A DNA stretch of 49,267 nt. Source: Opitutaceae bacterium. Its GTDB lineage: Bacteria > Verrucomicrobiota > Verrucomicrobiia > Opitutales > Opitutaceae. A model generated the notes under the pieces. The model was not told where the DNA came from and searched no databases. It worked only from the letters and a program-made list of their open reading frames with translations. The first letter of the stretch is position 1; every line of letters starts with the position of its first letter. The stretch covers positions 1-49,267 of the forward strand of contig JAEUGX010000006.1 of the NCBI GenBank assembly GCA_016795545.1. The letters are read 5' to 3'. The position numbers and the translations under genes are program-made. Below, one piece after another: positions 8,423 through 19,816 of this stretch.

Positions 8423-9763
8423 TCACAACGCCCCGATGGCCTCGTCGAGCACGGCCAGCAGGAAATCGGCGTCGGCGCGCGTGATGTTCATCGGCGGGGC
8501 GAAGCGGATGGTCTGGCCCCAGAGCCCGCCCTTGCCGAGGAGGAGGCCGAGTTCGCGGGCGTTCTCCACGGCCTGGGCGCAGGCCTCCTTGGCGGGCTCC
8601 TTGGTCGCCCGGTCCTTGACGAATTCGATGCCGAGCATCAGCCCCTTGCCCCGCACGTCGCCGATCACGGGGTACTTGGCCTTCAGCCTCTCCAGCCCGG
8701 CGAGGATGTAGGCGCCGAGCTCCAGGCAGTTGGCCTGCGTGCGTTCGCGTTCGATGACCTCGAGCACGGCCTGGCCGATCGCGCACACCACGGGATTGCC
8801 GCCGAACGTGTTGAAATGGACCTTCTGCGCCAGGACGGCGGCGATCTTCGGGGTCGTGACGACCGCCGCCAGGGGGGCGCCGTTGCCGATGCCCTTGGCC
8901 ATGGTCACGATGTCGGGGATGACCCCCTGGGTCTCGAAACCCCAGAAATGCGTGCCGGTGCGGCCGAAGCCGGTCTGCACCTCGTCGGCGATGCACACGC
9001 CGCCGGCCGCGCGCACGTGCTCGTAGGCGTGGCGCAGGTACCCGTCGGGGAAGACCACGAAGCCGCCGACGCCCTGGATGGACTCGGCGATGAAGCCGGC
9101 GACCTTGCCGGGCGTCGCGTACTCGATGAGACTCTTCACGTCCTCGGCGTATTTCCGTCCCGCCTGCGGGTCGTCGTAGCCGTAGGCGCCGCGGTACGGG
9201 TACGGGGCCACGGCGTGGTGCACGCCGAAACTGTGAGGGACGTTGAATTTCCAGGTGCTGTGCGCGGTCACGCCCATGCCGGAGGCGTTGCCGCCGTGGT
9301 AGGCGTTGCGCAGCGCGATCAGGTCGTAGTTCCCGGTGTAGAGCCGCGCCATCAACAGGGCGAGGTCGTTGGCCTCGGACCCGGAGTTGACGAAATAGCA
9401 GACTTTCAGCTCCCCGGGCAGCTTCGCCGCCAGCTTCTCGGCGAATTCCGCGATGCGGGGCTGCAGGTAGATCGTGGTCGAGTGCTGCAGCGTCTCGTTC
9501 TGCCGCTGGGCCGCGGCGACCACGTGCGGATGGCAGTGGCCGACGCTGACCGTCACGATGCCGCCCAGCCCGTCGAGGTAGCGTTTGCCGGTGTCGTCCC
9601 AGACATACTGCATCTTGCCCTCCACGATCATGATCGGCTGCTTGTAGTAGAGGAACAGGCCCGGGTTGAGGTACTGCCGGCGCAGAGCGAGGACCTGCGC
9701 GGCGGACGGGCCGGCGTACGGGGTCGGCCGGTGTGAGGTGGGCGGGAGGGGGATCGGCTTCAT
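8423..9763 (-). CDS. class III aminotransferase (AGXT2-like), probable beta-alanine/3-aminoisobutyrate transaminase
   Basis: This 446-residue class III PLP aminotransferase shows the usual motifs: [15 protein letters not shown] for the phosphate cup, [13 protein letters not shown] with the cofactor Asp at about 260, and [15 protein letters not shown] with the Schiff-base Lys at about 290. The sequence style ([24 protein letters not shown]) is that of the AGXT2 family, which includes alanine-glyoxylate and beta-alanine/3-aminoisobutyrate-pyruvate transaminases. The gene sits in a locus with all enzymes making beta-alanine from uracil. The likely reaction is therefore beta-alanine plus pyruvate (or glyoxylate) to malonate semialdehyde, which feeds the dehydrogenase encoded at 12811-14295. 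Substrate choice is inferred from context. Confidence 0.88.
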   Translation of the reverse strand: MKPIPLPPTSHRPTPYAGPSAAQVLALRRQYLNPGLFLYYKQPIMIVEGKMQYVWDDTGKRYLDGLGGIVTVSVGHCHPHVVAAAQRQNETLQHSTTIYLQPRIAEFAEKLAAKLPGELKVCYFVNSGSEANDLALLMARLYTGNYDLIALRNAYHGGNASGMGVTAHSTWKFNVPHSFGVHHAVAPYPYRGAYGYDDPQAGRKYAEDVKSLIEYATPGKVAGFIAESIQGVGGFVVFPDGYLRHAYEHVRAAGGVCIADEVQTGFGRTGTHFWGFETQGVIPDIVTMAKGIGNGAPLAAVVTTPKIAAVLAQKVHFNTFGGNPVVCAIGQAVLEVIERERTQANCLELGAYILAGLERLKAKYPVIGDVRGKGLMLGIEFVKDRATKEPAKEACAQAVENARELGLLLGKGGLWGQTIRFAPPMNITRADADFLLAVLDEAIGAL

Positions 9764-9870
9764 GATGGGGAGACTAGGGGAAGGTTGGGGGCGCGGGGAA
9801 TCAGGAAATGGGTTCGGCCGGCCCGGGGTTTCGGCGGCGGGCGCCGGCGTCAGCCTGACGCGGGACCGGG

Positions 9871-11370
<1,500 letters not shown>

Positions 11371-11405
11371 GGCGGGAGGGGCGCGGGGGCGGACGGAGGC
11401 GGCGG

Positions 11406-12788
11406 TCAGAAATGGCCCGGGGTCCGCGCGAGGAACCGGCCGCGCCCCGGCTGGCCGGTGAAGCGGCCGTCGCGCGCGGCGACCTGGCCGCGCACGGTGA
11501 CGACGCTCGCCCGGCCCTCGAGCGGCCAGCCCTCGAACGCGCTGTAGTCGACGTTCATCGACTGGGTCCGGGCGGAGATCGCGCCGCGATAAGCGGGGTC
11601 GAACACCACGAGGTCGGCGTCGGCGCCCGGCTGGATCGCGCCCTTCCGCGGAAAGAGGCCGAACGTCTTGGCGGCCTGCGTGCTGGCGACGTCGACGAAG
11701 GTGTGCAGGTCGAGGCGGCCGGCGCGCACGCCGTGGGTGTAGAGGAGGTTGACCCGCTCCTCGAGCGAGGGGATCCCGTTCGGGATCTTGGTGAAATCGT
11801 GCCTCCCCAGCGGCTTCTGCGTCGCAAAGTCGAACGGGGCGTGGTCCGTCGCGACGGTCTGGATCAGGCCGTCGCGCAGCCCGTGCCAGAGCACGGCCTG
11901 GTTCCGCGCGTCGCGCAGCGGCGGGGACATGACGTACTTCGCCCCCTCGAAATCCGGCCGCTCGGCATAGGTCTTGTCGAGGAGCAGGTACTGGATGAGC
12001 GTCTCCACGCTGACCCGCACGCCGCGCTGCCGGGCGGCGATCGCCTGCGCGAGCGCCTCGCGGCAGCTGAGGTGGACGATGTAGGTCGCCGCCCCGGTCA
12101 GCTCGGCGAAGGTCATCAGGTGGTGCACACCCTCCGCCTCGACCGTCGGCGGCCGGCTCTCGTGGTGCTGGCCGGGATCGGTCTTGCCCGCGGCGAGCAG
12201 CTCCCGGCTGCGCTCGGCGACCAGGGTCTCGTTCTCGCAGTGCGCCGTGACGATCACGCCCAGCTCGCGGGCCAGCCGCAGGGTGCGGTACAGCTCGGTG
12301 TCGTCGATCCCGAACGCGCCCTTGTAGGCCAGGAAGATCTTGAACGAGCTGATGCCGCGCCGGACGATCTCCCGCAGCTGGGATTCGGCCCGGTCGTCGA
12401 AACGCGTGACCCCCATGTGGAAGGTGAAGTCGCACGCCGACCTCCCCTCCGCCTGGGCCCGCCACAGCTCGAAGGCTTCCAGGGCGTCGTCCGTGCGCCC
12501 CGGGCAGCACATCTCGATCAGCGTCGTCGTGCCCCCGACCAGCGCCGCGCGGCTGCCGGTCGCGTAGTCGTCCTTCGCCCGCGTGCCCATGAAGGGCAGA
12601 TAGATGTGCACGTGCGGGTCGATGAAGCCGGGAAAGACGTACTTTCCGGCGGCGTCGACGACCTCGCAGCCCGGCGGGGCGGGCAGGTGGCGGTCGATGC
12701 GCGTGATCTGCTCGTCGGCGCAGAAGATGTCAGCCACGTAGCGGGCGTCGGGCGTGACAATTTCGCCGTTCTTGATCAGGAGGCTCAT
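11406..12788 (-). CDS. hydA: dihydropyrimidinase (D-hydantoinase)
   Basis: This 460-residue cyclic amidohydrolase opens the dihydrouracil or dihydrothymine ring to N-carbamoyl-beta-alanine or its methyl homologue. The bimetal site is complete: DPHVH (His59, His61), the lysine expected to be carboxylated at about 150 in [17 protein letters not shown] (His183), IVHLS (His239) and VATDHAPF for the catalytic Asp. Length and motifs match bacterial dihydropyrimidinases/D-hydantoinases rather than allantoinase or dihydroorotase. The neighbouring PreTA and beta-ureidopropionase-type genes support the pyrimidine role. I used the ATG at 12788; an upstream in-frame ATG adds 13 residues that look non-coding. 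Confidence 0.94.
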   Translation of the reverse strand: MSLLIKNGEIVTPDARYVADIFCADEQITRIDRHLPAPPGCEVVDAAGKYVFPGFIDPHVHIYLPFMGTRAKDDYATGSRAALVGGTTTLIEMCCPGRTDDALEAFELWRAQAEGRSACDFTFHMGVTRFDDRAESQLREIVRRGISSFKIFLAYKGAFGIDDTELYRTLRLARELGVIVTAHCENETLVAERSRELLAAGKTDPGQHHESRPPTVEAEGVHHLMTFAELTGAATYIVHLSCREALAQAIAARQRGVRVSVETLIQYLLLDKTYAERPDFEGAKYVMSPPLRDARNQAVLWHGLRDGLIQTVATDHAPFDFATQKPLGRHDFTKIPNGIPSLEERVNLLYTHGVRAGRLDLHTFVDVASTQAAKTFGLFPRKGAIQPGADADLVVFDPAYRGAISARTQSMNVDYSAFEGWPLEGRASVVTVRGQVAARDGRFTGQPGRGRFLARTPGHF

Positions 12789-12810
12789 GGGCAGGGGCGG
12801 GCGCGGGGCG

Positions 12811-14295
12811 TCATTTCTTCCAGACATCGCCCACGTCGCCGCCGAACCAGCGGGACGAGACGACCTTCGGCCGCGTGTAGAACTGGACGCTCTCCTTGCC
12901 CTGGATGTGCAGGTCGCCGTAGAACGACTCGTCCCAGCCCGTGAAGGGGAACATCGCCATCGTGGCGGGCACGCCGACGTTCACGCCGACCATGCCGGCC
13001 TTCACGCGCAGGGTGAACTCGCGGGCGGCGGCGCCGTTCTGGGTGAAGATCGCGGCGCCGTTGCCGTAGGCGGACTGGTTCGCCAGCTCGATGGCGGCGT
13101 CCAGGTTCGCCAGGCGCATGACGTTCAGCACGGGGCCGAAGACCTCCTCGCGGGCGATGGTCATGCCGGGCTGGACCTGGTCGACGACCGTGGCGCCGAG
13201 GTAGAACCCGTGGGGCGCCTCGGCCACCTTCACGCCGCGGCCGTCGGCGACGACCTTCGCGCCCTGCTGCTCGCCGCCGGCGACGAGCTGCAGCACGCGG
13301 TCGCGGTGGGCGGCGGTGATGACGGGGCCCATGTCGGGCTGCGCAGCCCGGTCGGTGGGGCCGACGCGGATGGCGCGCGCCGCCCGGACCAGCTCGGGCA
13401 GCACGCGGTCGGCCGCGGCGCCGACGGCCAGGGCGGTCGAGCCCGCCATGCAGCGCTCGCCGGCGCAGCCGAAGGCGGCGGTCGCGAGGTTCTCGACGGT
13501 CTTGCCGATGTCGGCGTCGGGCATGACCACGATGTAGTTCTTGGCGCCGCCGTTGGCCTGCACCCGCTTGCCGTGGCGCGTGCCGGTCTCCCAGACGTGC
13601 TTCGCGATGGGCGTCGAGCCCACGAACGAGACCGCCCGGACCAGGGGGTGGGTCAGGAGCGCGTCGACCGCCGCGCGCCCGCCATGGACCACGTTGAACA
13701 CGCCCCGGGGGCAGCCCGCCTCCTCGAGCAGCTGGCCGAGGAGGACGGCGCTCAGCGGCACCTTCTCGCTCGGCTTGAGCACGAAGGTGTTGCCGCACGC
13801 GATCGCCATGGGGAACATCCACAGCGGCACCATGGCGGGAAAGTTGAACGGGGTGATGCCTGCGCACACGCCGAGGGGCAGGTGGATGGTGTCGCAGTCG
13901 ACGCCGCGGGCGAGGTTGCGGAGCGAGTCGCCGAACAGGAGCGTGGGGATGCCGCACGCGTACTCGATGTTCTCGAGCCCGCGGAAGACCGAGCCGCGGG
14001 CCTCGGCGTGGGTCTTGCCGTGCTCGCGCGACACGGTCTGGCAAAGCCGGTCGAAATGCTGCTCCACGAGGTGCCGGAAGCGGAAGAGCACGCGCGCCCG
14101 CTCCACGGCGGGCGTGTCGCGCCAGGCCGGAAAGGCGGCCTGGGCGGCCTCGACGGCGGCGGCGACCTCCGCGGCCCCGCCGGCGGGGCACTCGGCGATC
14201 ACCTCGCCGGTCGAGGGATTGTAGACGGGCGTGCCGGAAAGGCGGGGCGTGAGCCATTCGCCGGCGATGTAGTTGGGGCAGGGGGCGAGGGCCAT
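12811..14295 (-). CDS. mmsA: CoA-acylating (methyl)malonate-semialdehyde dehydrogenase
   Basis: This 494-residue aldehyde dehydrogenase has the catalytic Cys282 in GCAGERCMAGS. It carries Asn where ordinary ALDHs carry the general-base Glu (QANGGAKNYIVVMPD). That replacement is characteristic of CoA-acylating methylmalonate-semialdehyde dehydrogenases (MmsA/IolA). Other matching blocks are ITPFNFPAMVPLWMFPMAIACGN and REEVFGPVLNVMR. It should convert malonate semialdehyde to acetyl-CoA, or methylmalonate semialdehyde to propionyl-CoA, with NAD+ and CoA. This completes uracil or thymine degradation after the aminotransferase. It could also serve valine or inositol catabolism, but no such genes are nearby. 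It lies 28 bases after preA and 22 bases before dihydropyrimidinase. Confidence 0.93.
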   Translation of the reverse strand: MALAPCPNYIAGEWLTPRLSGTPVYNPSTGEVIAECPAGGAAEVAAAVEAAQAAFPAWRDTPAVERARVLFRFRHLVEQHFDRLCQTVSREHGKTHAEARGSVFRGLENIEYACGIPTLLFGDSLRNLARGVDCDTIHLPLGVCAGITPFNFPAMVPLWMFPMAIACGNTFVLKPSEKVPLSAVLLGQLLEEAGCPRGVFNVVHGGRAAVDALLTHPLVRAVSFVGSTPIAKHVWETGTRHGKRVQANGGAKNYIVVMPDADIGKTVENLATAAFGCAGERCMAGSTALAVGAAADRVLPELVRAARAIRVGPTDRAAQPDMGPVITAAHRDRVLQLVAGGEQQGAKVVADGRGVKVAEAPHGFYLGATVVDQVQPGMTIAREEVFGPVLNVMRLANLDAAIELANQSAYGNGAAIFTQNGAAAREFTLRVKAGMVGVNVGVPATMAMFPFTGWDESFYGDLHIQGKESVQFYTRPKVVSSRWFGGDVGDVWKK

Positions 14296-14323
14296 GGGGG
14301 TGTGCGGGGTGAGGCGGACCGGG

Positions 14324-15640
14324 CTAGGGGTGCGGTGGAAGGGGGGCGATCTCCCCGCGGGCCAGCCGCTCCTGGTAGTCGCTCCAGGTCAGGGGGGCGC
14401 CGCCGGGCGCGACCTCGGTCATCGTGATGCAGTCCTCGACCGGGCAGACCAGCGAGCACAGGTTGCAGCCGACGCAGTCGGCCGCGCGCACCTGCGGCAG
14501 CGGCTTGTGCGGGATGCGCCCGGGGCCGAGGCCGACGCCGAGCTCCTCCGGCGTCCGGAGGTCGATGCACTGGTGGGCGCCGTCCTCGCAGGCGATGTAG
14601 CACAGGTTGCAGCCGATGCACCGGTCGTAGTCGATTTGCGCCACGCGCCGGAAATGCAGGTCGAGGTGCTCCCACTTCTGCAGCGAGGGCACGGCGCGTC
14701 CGCGCAGCGCGGCCAGCGACGGCAGGCCCTTGGCGTCGAGATAGTCGCTCAGCCCCTCCGTGAGGTCGGCGGCGAGGCGGAAGCCGTAGTGCATGATGGC
14801 GGTGCAGACCTGCACGTTGGTCGCGCCGAGGGCGATGAACTCGGCCGCGTCGCGCCAGGTGGCGACACCGCCGATGCCGGAGATGGGCAGCGCCACCTCG
14901 GGGTCGGCGGCGCAGGCCTGGACCATGTGGAGCGCGATCGGCTTCACGGCCGGGCCGCAGTAGCCGCCGTGCGCGCTGCGGTTTCCGACCCGCGGTTCGG
15001 GCACGAAGGTGTCGAGGTCGACGTTCGTGATCGAGTTGAGCGTGTTGATCAGCGAGAGGGCGTCGGCGCCGCCGCGGCGGGCGGCGCGGGCGGCCGCCGT
15101 GATGTCGGTGATGTTGGGGGTGAGCTTGACGATCACCGGGATGGTGGCGGCCTCCTTCACCCACGTGGTGATCCGCTCGGCGACCGCGGGCTGCTGCCCG
15201 ACGGCCGAGCCCATGCCGCGCTCGCACATGCCGTGCGGGCAGCCGTAGTTGAGCTCGATGCCGTCGGCGCCGGCGTCGATCGACCGCCGGACGAACTCGT
15301 GCCACTGCTCGCGGGTCTCGACCATCAGCGAGGCGACGACGGCGTGGTGCGGCCAGCGCCGCTTGACCTCGGCGATCTCGCGGAAGTTGGCCTCGGGCGA
15401 GCGGTCGGAGATGAGCTCGATGTTGTTGAAGCCGATCATCCGCTGCGGGCCGTGGTGCAGCGCCGAGTAGCGGGACGCCACGTTCACGATCGGCGCGCCG
15501 ATCGTCTTCCACACCACGCCGCCCCAGCCCGCCTCGAACGCGCGGTGCGCCTGGTAGGCGGTGTTGGCCGGGGGGCCGGAGGCCACCCAGAACGGGTTCG
15601 GGGACTTGATGCCGGCGAGGCTGCAGGAAAGGTCGGCCAT
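14324..15640 (-). CDS. preA: NAD-dependent dihydropyrimidine dehydrogenase, subunit PreA
   Basis: This 438-residue protein combines an FMN-binding dihydroorotate-dehydrogenase-like barrel with a C-terminal ferredoxin domain. In the barrel, ELNYGCPHGMCERGMGSAVGQ carries the cysteine that acts as general acid in dihydropyrimidine dehydrogenases, and NTLNSITNVDLDTFVPEP lines the pyrimidine site. The C-terminus has two 4Fe-4S motifs, CIGCNLCYIAC and CVGCNLCSLVCP. With PreT it should reduce uracil and thymine to the 5,6-dihydro forms. The same complex can run in reverse, but the downstream hydrolases indicate a catabolic direction. It starts 14 bases after the preT stop. Confidence 0.95.
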   Translation of the reverse strand: MADLSCSLAGIKSPNPFWVASGPPANTAYQAHRAFEAGWGGVVWKTIGAPIVNVASRYSALHHGPQRMIGFNNIELISDRSPEANFREIAEVKRRWPHHAVVASLMVETREQWHEFVRRSIDAGADGIELNYGCPHGMCERGMGSAVGQQPAVAERITTWVKEAATIPVIVKLTPNITDITAAARAARRGGADALSLINTLNSITNVDLDTFVPEPRVGNRSAHGGYCGPAVKPIALHMVQACAADPEVALPISGIGGVATWRDAAEFIALGATNVQVCTAIMHYGFRLAADLTEGLSDYLDAKGLPSLAALRGRAVPSLQKWEHLDLHFRRVAQIDYDRCIGCNLCYIACEDGAHQCIDLRTPEELGVGLGPGRIPHKPLPQVRAADCVGCNLCSLVCPVEDCITMTEVAPGGAPLTWSDYQERLARGEIAPLPPHP

Positions 15641-15654
15641 GGCGGGGCGGGCGC

Positions 15655-17103
15655 TTACGGTTCGAGGGCGGCCTCCAGCTCGTGCGCGCGGATCGGCGCG
15701 AGCAGCCCGGCGCCGGCGGCGCCGCGCTTGGCGCCGAGGCGGGAGGGCTGGAGCGGGGGCGAGATCGCGTCCTGGGTCAGGAAGACGTGGATGCCGTGCG
15801 CGGCCTTCTTGCCCTCGCCGACGGCGTTCACCACCTCGCGGCCGCCGTTGCCGCAGTCGCCGCCCACGAAGATGTGCGGGACGTTCGTCTGGCCGGTCAG
15901 CGGGTCGTGCGCGATGACGCCGCGGTCGTCGATCACCAGGTCCGGGAACAGCCCGCGGAGCAGCGCGACCTGCTTCTCCTGGCCGACGGCCCGGAGCACC
16001 TGGTCGCAGGGCTCCACCCATTCGGAGCCGGGCACCGGCTCGACGCGGCCGTCGACGACGCGCGTGCGGACGAGGCGAAGGCCGGCGACGCGCCCCTGCT
16101 CGGCCACGACCGCGACGGGGGCCGCGTTGAAGAGGAACTGCGCGCCGTCGTGCTTGGCGTGCTCGTACTCGAAGTCGTAGGCGGGCATGTCGCCCTCGGT
16201 CCGGCGGTAGACGATGAACGCCCGCTCCGCGCCCAGGCGCCTCGCCTGCGCGACGGCGTCGATGGCCGTGTTGCCGCAGCCCACGACGGCCACCCGGCGG
16301 CCGACGCGCACCTGCTCGAGAGGGCCGGTGTGGAGCTGGGCGATGAAGTCGAGGGCGTCGAGCACCTCGGGCAGCTCCTCGCCCGGGATGCGCAGGCGGG
16401 CGGACGCCCCCAGGCCCACGCCGAGGAAGATCGCGTCGAAGTCCTGCTCCAGCTGCGCGACGGTCACGTCGCGCCCGACCCGCACGCCGGTCCGCAGCTC
16501 GACCCCCAGCGACTGGACCAGCCGGACCTCGGCCAGGCTGACCTGGGGCTTCAGCTTGTAGAACGCGATGCCGTAGGTGTTGAGCCCGCCGGGCTGCGCC
16601 CGCTGCTCGAGGATGGTGACGGCGTGTCCCAGCTGCGCGAGTTCCGCGGCGCAGCCCAGGCCGGCCGGGCCGCCGCCCACCACCGCGACCTTAAACCCGG
16701 ACCGCACCGGCGGCGCGGCCGGGAGGACGTTGATCCCGTGCGCCGCGACGTGGTCGGTGGCATACCGCTGGAGGCGGCCGATCTGGATCGGCTGCTCGTC
16801 GCGGTCCTCGAGCACGCAGGCGCCCTCGCAGAGCACCTCCGTCGGGCAGACGCGCGCGCAGGAGGCGCCGAGGATGTTGGCGGTCAGGATCGTGCGCGCC
16901 GCCCCGGCCGGGTTCCCCTGGGCGATCTTACGGATGAAGGTCGGCACGTCGATGCCCGTCGGACAGGCCATGATGCAGGGGGCGTCGAAGCAGTAGAGGC
17001 AGCGGCTGGCCTCCACGAGCGCCTCCTGCGGCCGCAGGGGCGGCTTGATCTCCGCGAAGTTGGCGGCGAGGGCGTCGGCGGGAAGCAGCGGTGAAAGGGA
17101 CAT
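15655..17103 (-). CDS. preT: NAD-dependent dihydropyrimidine dehydrogenase, subunit PreT
   Basis: This 482-residue flavoprotein corresponds to the N-terminal half of eukaryotic dihydropyrimidine dehydrogenase and is related to the glutamate synthase small subunit. An N-terminal Cys-rich domain should bind Fe-S clusters (CLYCFDAPCIMACPTGIDV and CARVCPTEVLCEGAC). An FAD Rossmann motif follows at about residue 140 (VAVVGGGPAGLGCAAELA), then an NAD(P)H motif (VAVVGCGNTAIDA) and a second FAD contact near the C-terminus (IFVGGDCGNGGREVVNAVGEGK). It would pass electrons from NAD(P)H to PreA. It is the first gene of the minus-strand operon, facing the amidohydrolase gene across 234 bases. Confidence 0.94.
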   Translation of the reverse strand: MSLSPLLPADALAANFAEIKPPLRPQEALVEASRCLYCFDAPCIMACPTGIDVPTFIRKIAQGNPAGAARTILTANILGASCARVCPTEVLCEGACVLEDRDEQPIQIGRLQRYATDHVAAHGINVLPAAPPVRSGFKVAVVGGGPAGLGCAAELAQLGHAVTILEQRAQPGGLNTYGIAFYKLKPQVSLAEVRLVQSLGVELRTGVRVGRDVTVAQLEQDFDAIFLGVGLGASARLRIPGEELPEVLDALDFIAQLHTGPLEQVRVGRRVAVVGCGNTAIDAVAQARRLGAERAFIVYRRTEGDMPAYDFEYEHAKHDGAQFLFNAAPVAVVAEQGRVAGLRLVRTRVVDGRVEPVPGSEWVEPCDQVLRAVGQEKQVALLRGLFPDLVIDDRGVIAHDPLTGQTNVPHIFVGGDCGNGGREVVNAVGEGKKAAHGIHVFLTQDAISPPLQPSRLGAKRGAAGAGLLAPIRAHELEAALEP

Positions 17104-17337
17104 GGCGGAAGCCGGCGGGAGCCGCCGTCGCGGGCACGGGAGAAGTCAGTCCACCTGGCCGGCTATTCCCAGGGTCGCGACATGGACGCCAACCGGAAAC
17201 GAAGATGATCTTGGGCTGCCCCGATACCAGCGGAGTGGCCGATTCTTTCCAAGCCGTAAGTGAGCGCCGTGCGTTTCCAGCTGGCGCCGCCGCCCTTTTC
17301 GTGTGGTGATGGCGCTCCCGCCCGCCGCCCCCGTCCC
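17104..17337. promoter_or_regulatory. divergent intergenic region between preT operon and amidohydrolase
   Basis: These 234 bases separate the two divergent arms of the pyrimidine-degradation locus and must contain promoters for both. I could not identify a convincing -35/-10 pair, a perfect operator palindrome or a hairpin by eye, and no coding region fits. No regulator gene (for example a TetR/RutR type) is encoded next to the locus. Confidence 0.5.
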
Positions 17338-18582
17338 ATGCCCCCCGCCGCCCTCGATCCCCAGCGCACGCTTGCGGAGCTGAAGGAGCTGCGCCGGCTC
17401 ACGGGCGACGAGCTCGGGGCGCAGCGGGTGGCGTTCACCCGTCCCTGGAACGTCGCGCGGGCGTGGTTCCGGGAAAAGCTCCAGGCGCTGCCGGTGGAGG
17501 TGCACGCGGACGCGGCCGGCAACCTCTGGGCGACCCTGCGCGGCGAATCCGCGCGCGAGCTCGTCATCGGCGGCCACCTCGACTCCGTGCCCAACGGCGG
17601 CTGGCTCGACGGCTGCCTCAACGTGCTGGCGGGGCTGGAGGTCCTGCGCCGGATCAGCGCGCAGCATGCCGGCCGGCCCCCGGTGACGGTCCGGCTGGTG
17701 GACTGGGCCGACGAAGAGGGCGCGCGCTTCGGCAAGAGCCTCTTCGGCTCCTCGGCGTGCTCGGGGAACCTGGACATGGAGGAGGCGCGGCGGCTGAAGG
17801 ACCGGGACGGCCTCGGGCTGCCCGCGGTGTTGCGGGAGATCGGGGTCGATTTCGAGCGGGTGAAGGACAGCGGCCGCGAGCTGGCGCGGGCGGCCGCGTA
17901 CCTCGAGCTGCACATCGAGCAGGGCCCCGTGCTGCTCGACCTCGGCCTGCCGCTGGGCGCCGTGCTCGGCACGTTCGGCGTGGAGCGGCACGAGCTCACC
18001 TTCCACGGGCAGGCGGCCCACTCCGGCAGCACGCCGATGAACCGCCGGAAGGACGCCTTCCTGGCGGCGGCGCGGATGGCGGAGGAAATCTACCGCATCA
18101 CCGACCGGCACGGCGGCGTCTGCACCATCGGGTCCTGCACGACGCGGCCCGGCATCGTCACCAGCGTGGTGGAGGAGTGCCGGATCACGCTCGACCAGCG
18201 GCATCTCGACGCCGCCGCGCTCGCCCGGATGCTGGCGGAGGCGCGGGAGGCCAGCGAGCGGTTCGCCCGGGAGGGCGGCGTGCGGGTGGCGTGGAGCCGG
18301 ATCTGGCGGATCGCGCCGATGCCGTTCCACCCGGAGCTCATCGAGCTGTGCGACCAGGCCATCGCCGAAACGGTCCCGCGGTCGCACCGCCTGCCTTCCG
18401 GCCCGCTGCACGACGCCGCCGAGGTGGCGCGGGCGGGCGTGCCGACGGTCATGATGTTCGTCCAGAGCCTGCACGGGATCAGCCACAACCGGATCGAGGA
18501 CACCCGCGAGGAGCACCTCGAGCTCTGCGTGCGCGCCTTTGACCGGCTGGCGGACAAGGCGATGCGCTGGATCGCGCGCTGA
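17338..18582 (+). CDS. M20-type hydantoinase/carbamoylase amidohydrolase, probable N-carbamoyl-beta-alanine amidohydrolase
   Basis: This 414-residue protein belongs to the zinc-dependent amidase/carbamoylase family. Metal-ligand segments are visible in order: VIGGHLDSVPNGGWLDG, WADEEGARFGKSLFGS, LELHIEQGPVLLD and ISHNRIEDT near the C-terminus. LPSGPLHDAAEVA and the dimerisation-domain HSGSTPMNRRKDAF also match. Relatives hydrolyse N-carbamoyl-beta-alanine, N-carbamoyl-L-amino acids, allantoate or ureidoglycine. Next to PreTA and dihydropyrimidinase the expected reaction is N-carbamoyl-beta-alanine to beta-alanine, CO2 and ammonia. I used the ATG at 17338, which gives the usual family length; the frame extends upstream to 17260 with unlikely sequence. 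It is divergent from the other pathway genes. Confidence 0.91.
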   Translation: MPPAALDPQRTLAELKELRRLTGDELGAQRVAFTRPWNVARAWFREKLQALPVEVHADAAGNLWATLRGESARELVIGGHLDSVPNGGWLDGCLNVLAGLEVLRRISAQHAGRPPVTVRLVDWADEEGARFGKSLFGSSACSGNLDMEEARRLKDRDGLGLPAVLREIGVDFERVKDSGRELARAAAYLELHIEQGPVLLDLGLPLGAVLGTFGVERHELTFHGQAAHSGSTPMNRRKDAFLAAARMAEEIYRITDRHGGVCTIGSCTTRPGIVTSVVEECRITLDQRHLDAAALARMLAEAREASERFAREGGVRVAWSRIWRIAPMPFHPELIELCDQAIAETVPRSHRLPSGPLHDAAEVARAGVPTVMMFVQSLHGISHNRIEDTREEHLELCVRAFDRLADKAMRWIAR

Positions 18583-18661
18583 CCCGGCGCCGGCCGGCCA
18601 ACTGCGTCACCGGCGTCTTTTTTGGCTGCGGCCGGCCGGCCGGATGTGCGTGGATGTCGCC

Positions 18662-19816
18662 ATGCCCCGCACCTCCCGGCGCACTGCCGTCTTCACCGAA
18701 TCGCTGATCCGCGAGATGACCCGCGTGGCGCTGCGTCACGGCGCGGTCAACCTCTCGCAGGGTTTTCCCGACTTCAACCCGCCGCGGGAGGTGCTCGAGG
18801 CGGCGAAGGCGGAGATGGACGGCGACCACCACCAGTACGCCATCACCTGGGGGGCGCCGCCGCTGCGGCAGGCGCTGGCGGAGAAGCTCACGCGCTGCAC
18901 CGGGCTGCCGTGCGACCCCGAGCGCAACCTGATCGTCACCTGCGGGGCGACGGAGGCGATGATGGTCGCGGTGATGACGGTGGCCGACGTCGGCGACCGC
19001 ATCGGGCTGTTCTCGCCCTTCTACGAGAACTACCGCGCCGACGCGATCCTCTCGGGCGTGCAGCCCGTCTTCGCCACGCTGCGGCCGCCGGACTACACGT
19101 TCGATCCGGCGGAGCTCCGCGCGGTGTTCGCCGGCGGCATCAAGGCGTTCATCCTGTGCAACCCCTCCAACCCCACGGGCAAGGTGTTCACCCGGGCCGA
19201 ACTCGAGACGATCGCCGGCCTGGCGCGCGAGTTCGACGTGTGGATCATCACCGACGAGGTCTACGAGCACATCGTCTTTCCGCCGCACCGGCACGAGTAC
19301 CTGTCCGCGCTGCCGGGGATGGCGGAGCGCGCCGTCATGTGCAGCTCGCTGTCCAAGACGTTCGCCATCACCGGCTGGCGGCTGGGGTATGTCATGGCCT
19401 CGCCCGCGTTCGTCGACCAGGGGCGCAAGGTGCACGACTTCCTGACCGTGGGCGCGGCGGCGCCGCTGCAGCACGCGATCGTCGCCGGCCTGCGCCTGCC
19501 CGACCGCTACTACGCGGGCCTGGCGGCGGAGTACGCCGAGCGGCGGTCGATCCTGCTTGGCTACCTCGACCGGACGGGACTGCGGTACACGCAGCCGCAG
19601 GGCGCCTATTTTGTGATGCTCGACATCTCCCCGTTCGGTTATGCCGACGACGTGGAATTCGCGCGGTGGATGACGCGCGAGATCGGCGTCGCGCCGGTGC
19701 CGGGCTCGGTGTTCTTCCACGAGCCGGAGCACCGCTACGTGCGGCTCAACTTCGCCAAGAGACCCGAGACACTCCACGCCGCCGGCGAGCGCCTGCTCCG
19801 GCTGCGACGCGGATGA
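18662..19816 (+). CDS. class I/II PLP-dependent aminotransferase
   Basis: This 384-residue fold-type I aminotransferase has CNPSNPTGKVF, TDEVYEHI with the pyridine-contacting Asp at about 198, and SSLSKTFAITGWRLGY with the PLP Lys at about 232. SQGFPDFNPP near the N-terminus and its general style resemble kynurenine/methionine/glutamine aminotransferases and archaeal-type aspartate aminotransferases. The amino donor cannot be predicted safely. It lies 79 bases downstream of the carbamoylase gene on the same strand and could be cotranscribed with it, but no step of pyrimidine degradation lacks an enzyme, so a separate role is likely. I used the ATG at 18662; an in-frame ATG at 18644 is possible. 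Its stop overlaps the next start by 4 bases. Confidence 0.88.
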   Translation: MPRTSRRTAVFTESLIREMTRVALRHGAVNLSQGFPDFNPPREVLEAAKAEMDGDHHQYAITWGAPPLRQALAEKLTRCTGLPCDPERNLIVTCGATEAMMVAVMTVADVGDRIGLFSPFYENYRADAILSGVQPVFATLRPPDYTFDPAELRAVFAGGIKAFILCNPSNPTGKVFTRAELETIAGLAREFDVWIITDEVYEHIVFPPHRHEYLSALPGMAERAVMCSSLSKTFAITGWRLGYVMASPAFVDQGRKVHDFLTVGAAAPLQHAIVAGLRLPDRYYAGLAAEYAERRSILLGYLDRTGLRYTQPQGAYFVMLDISPFGYADDVEFARWMTREIGVAPVPGSVFFHEPEHRYVRLNFAKRPETLHAAGERLLRLRRG

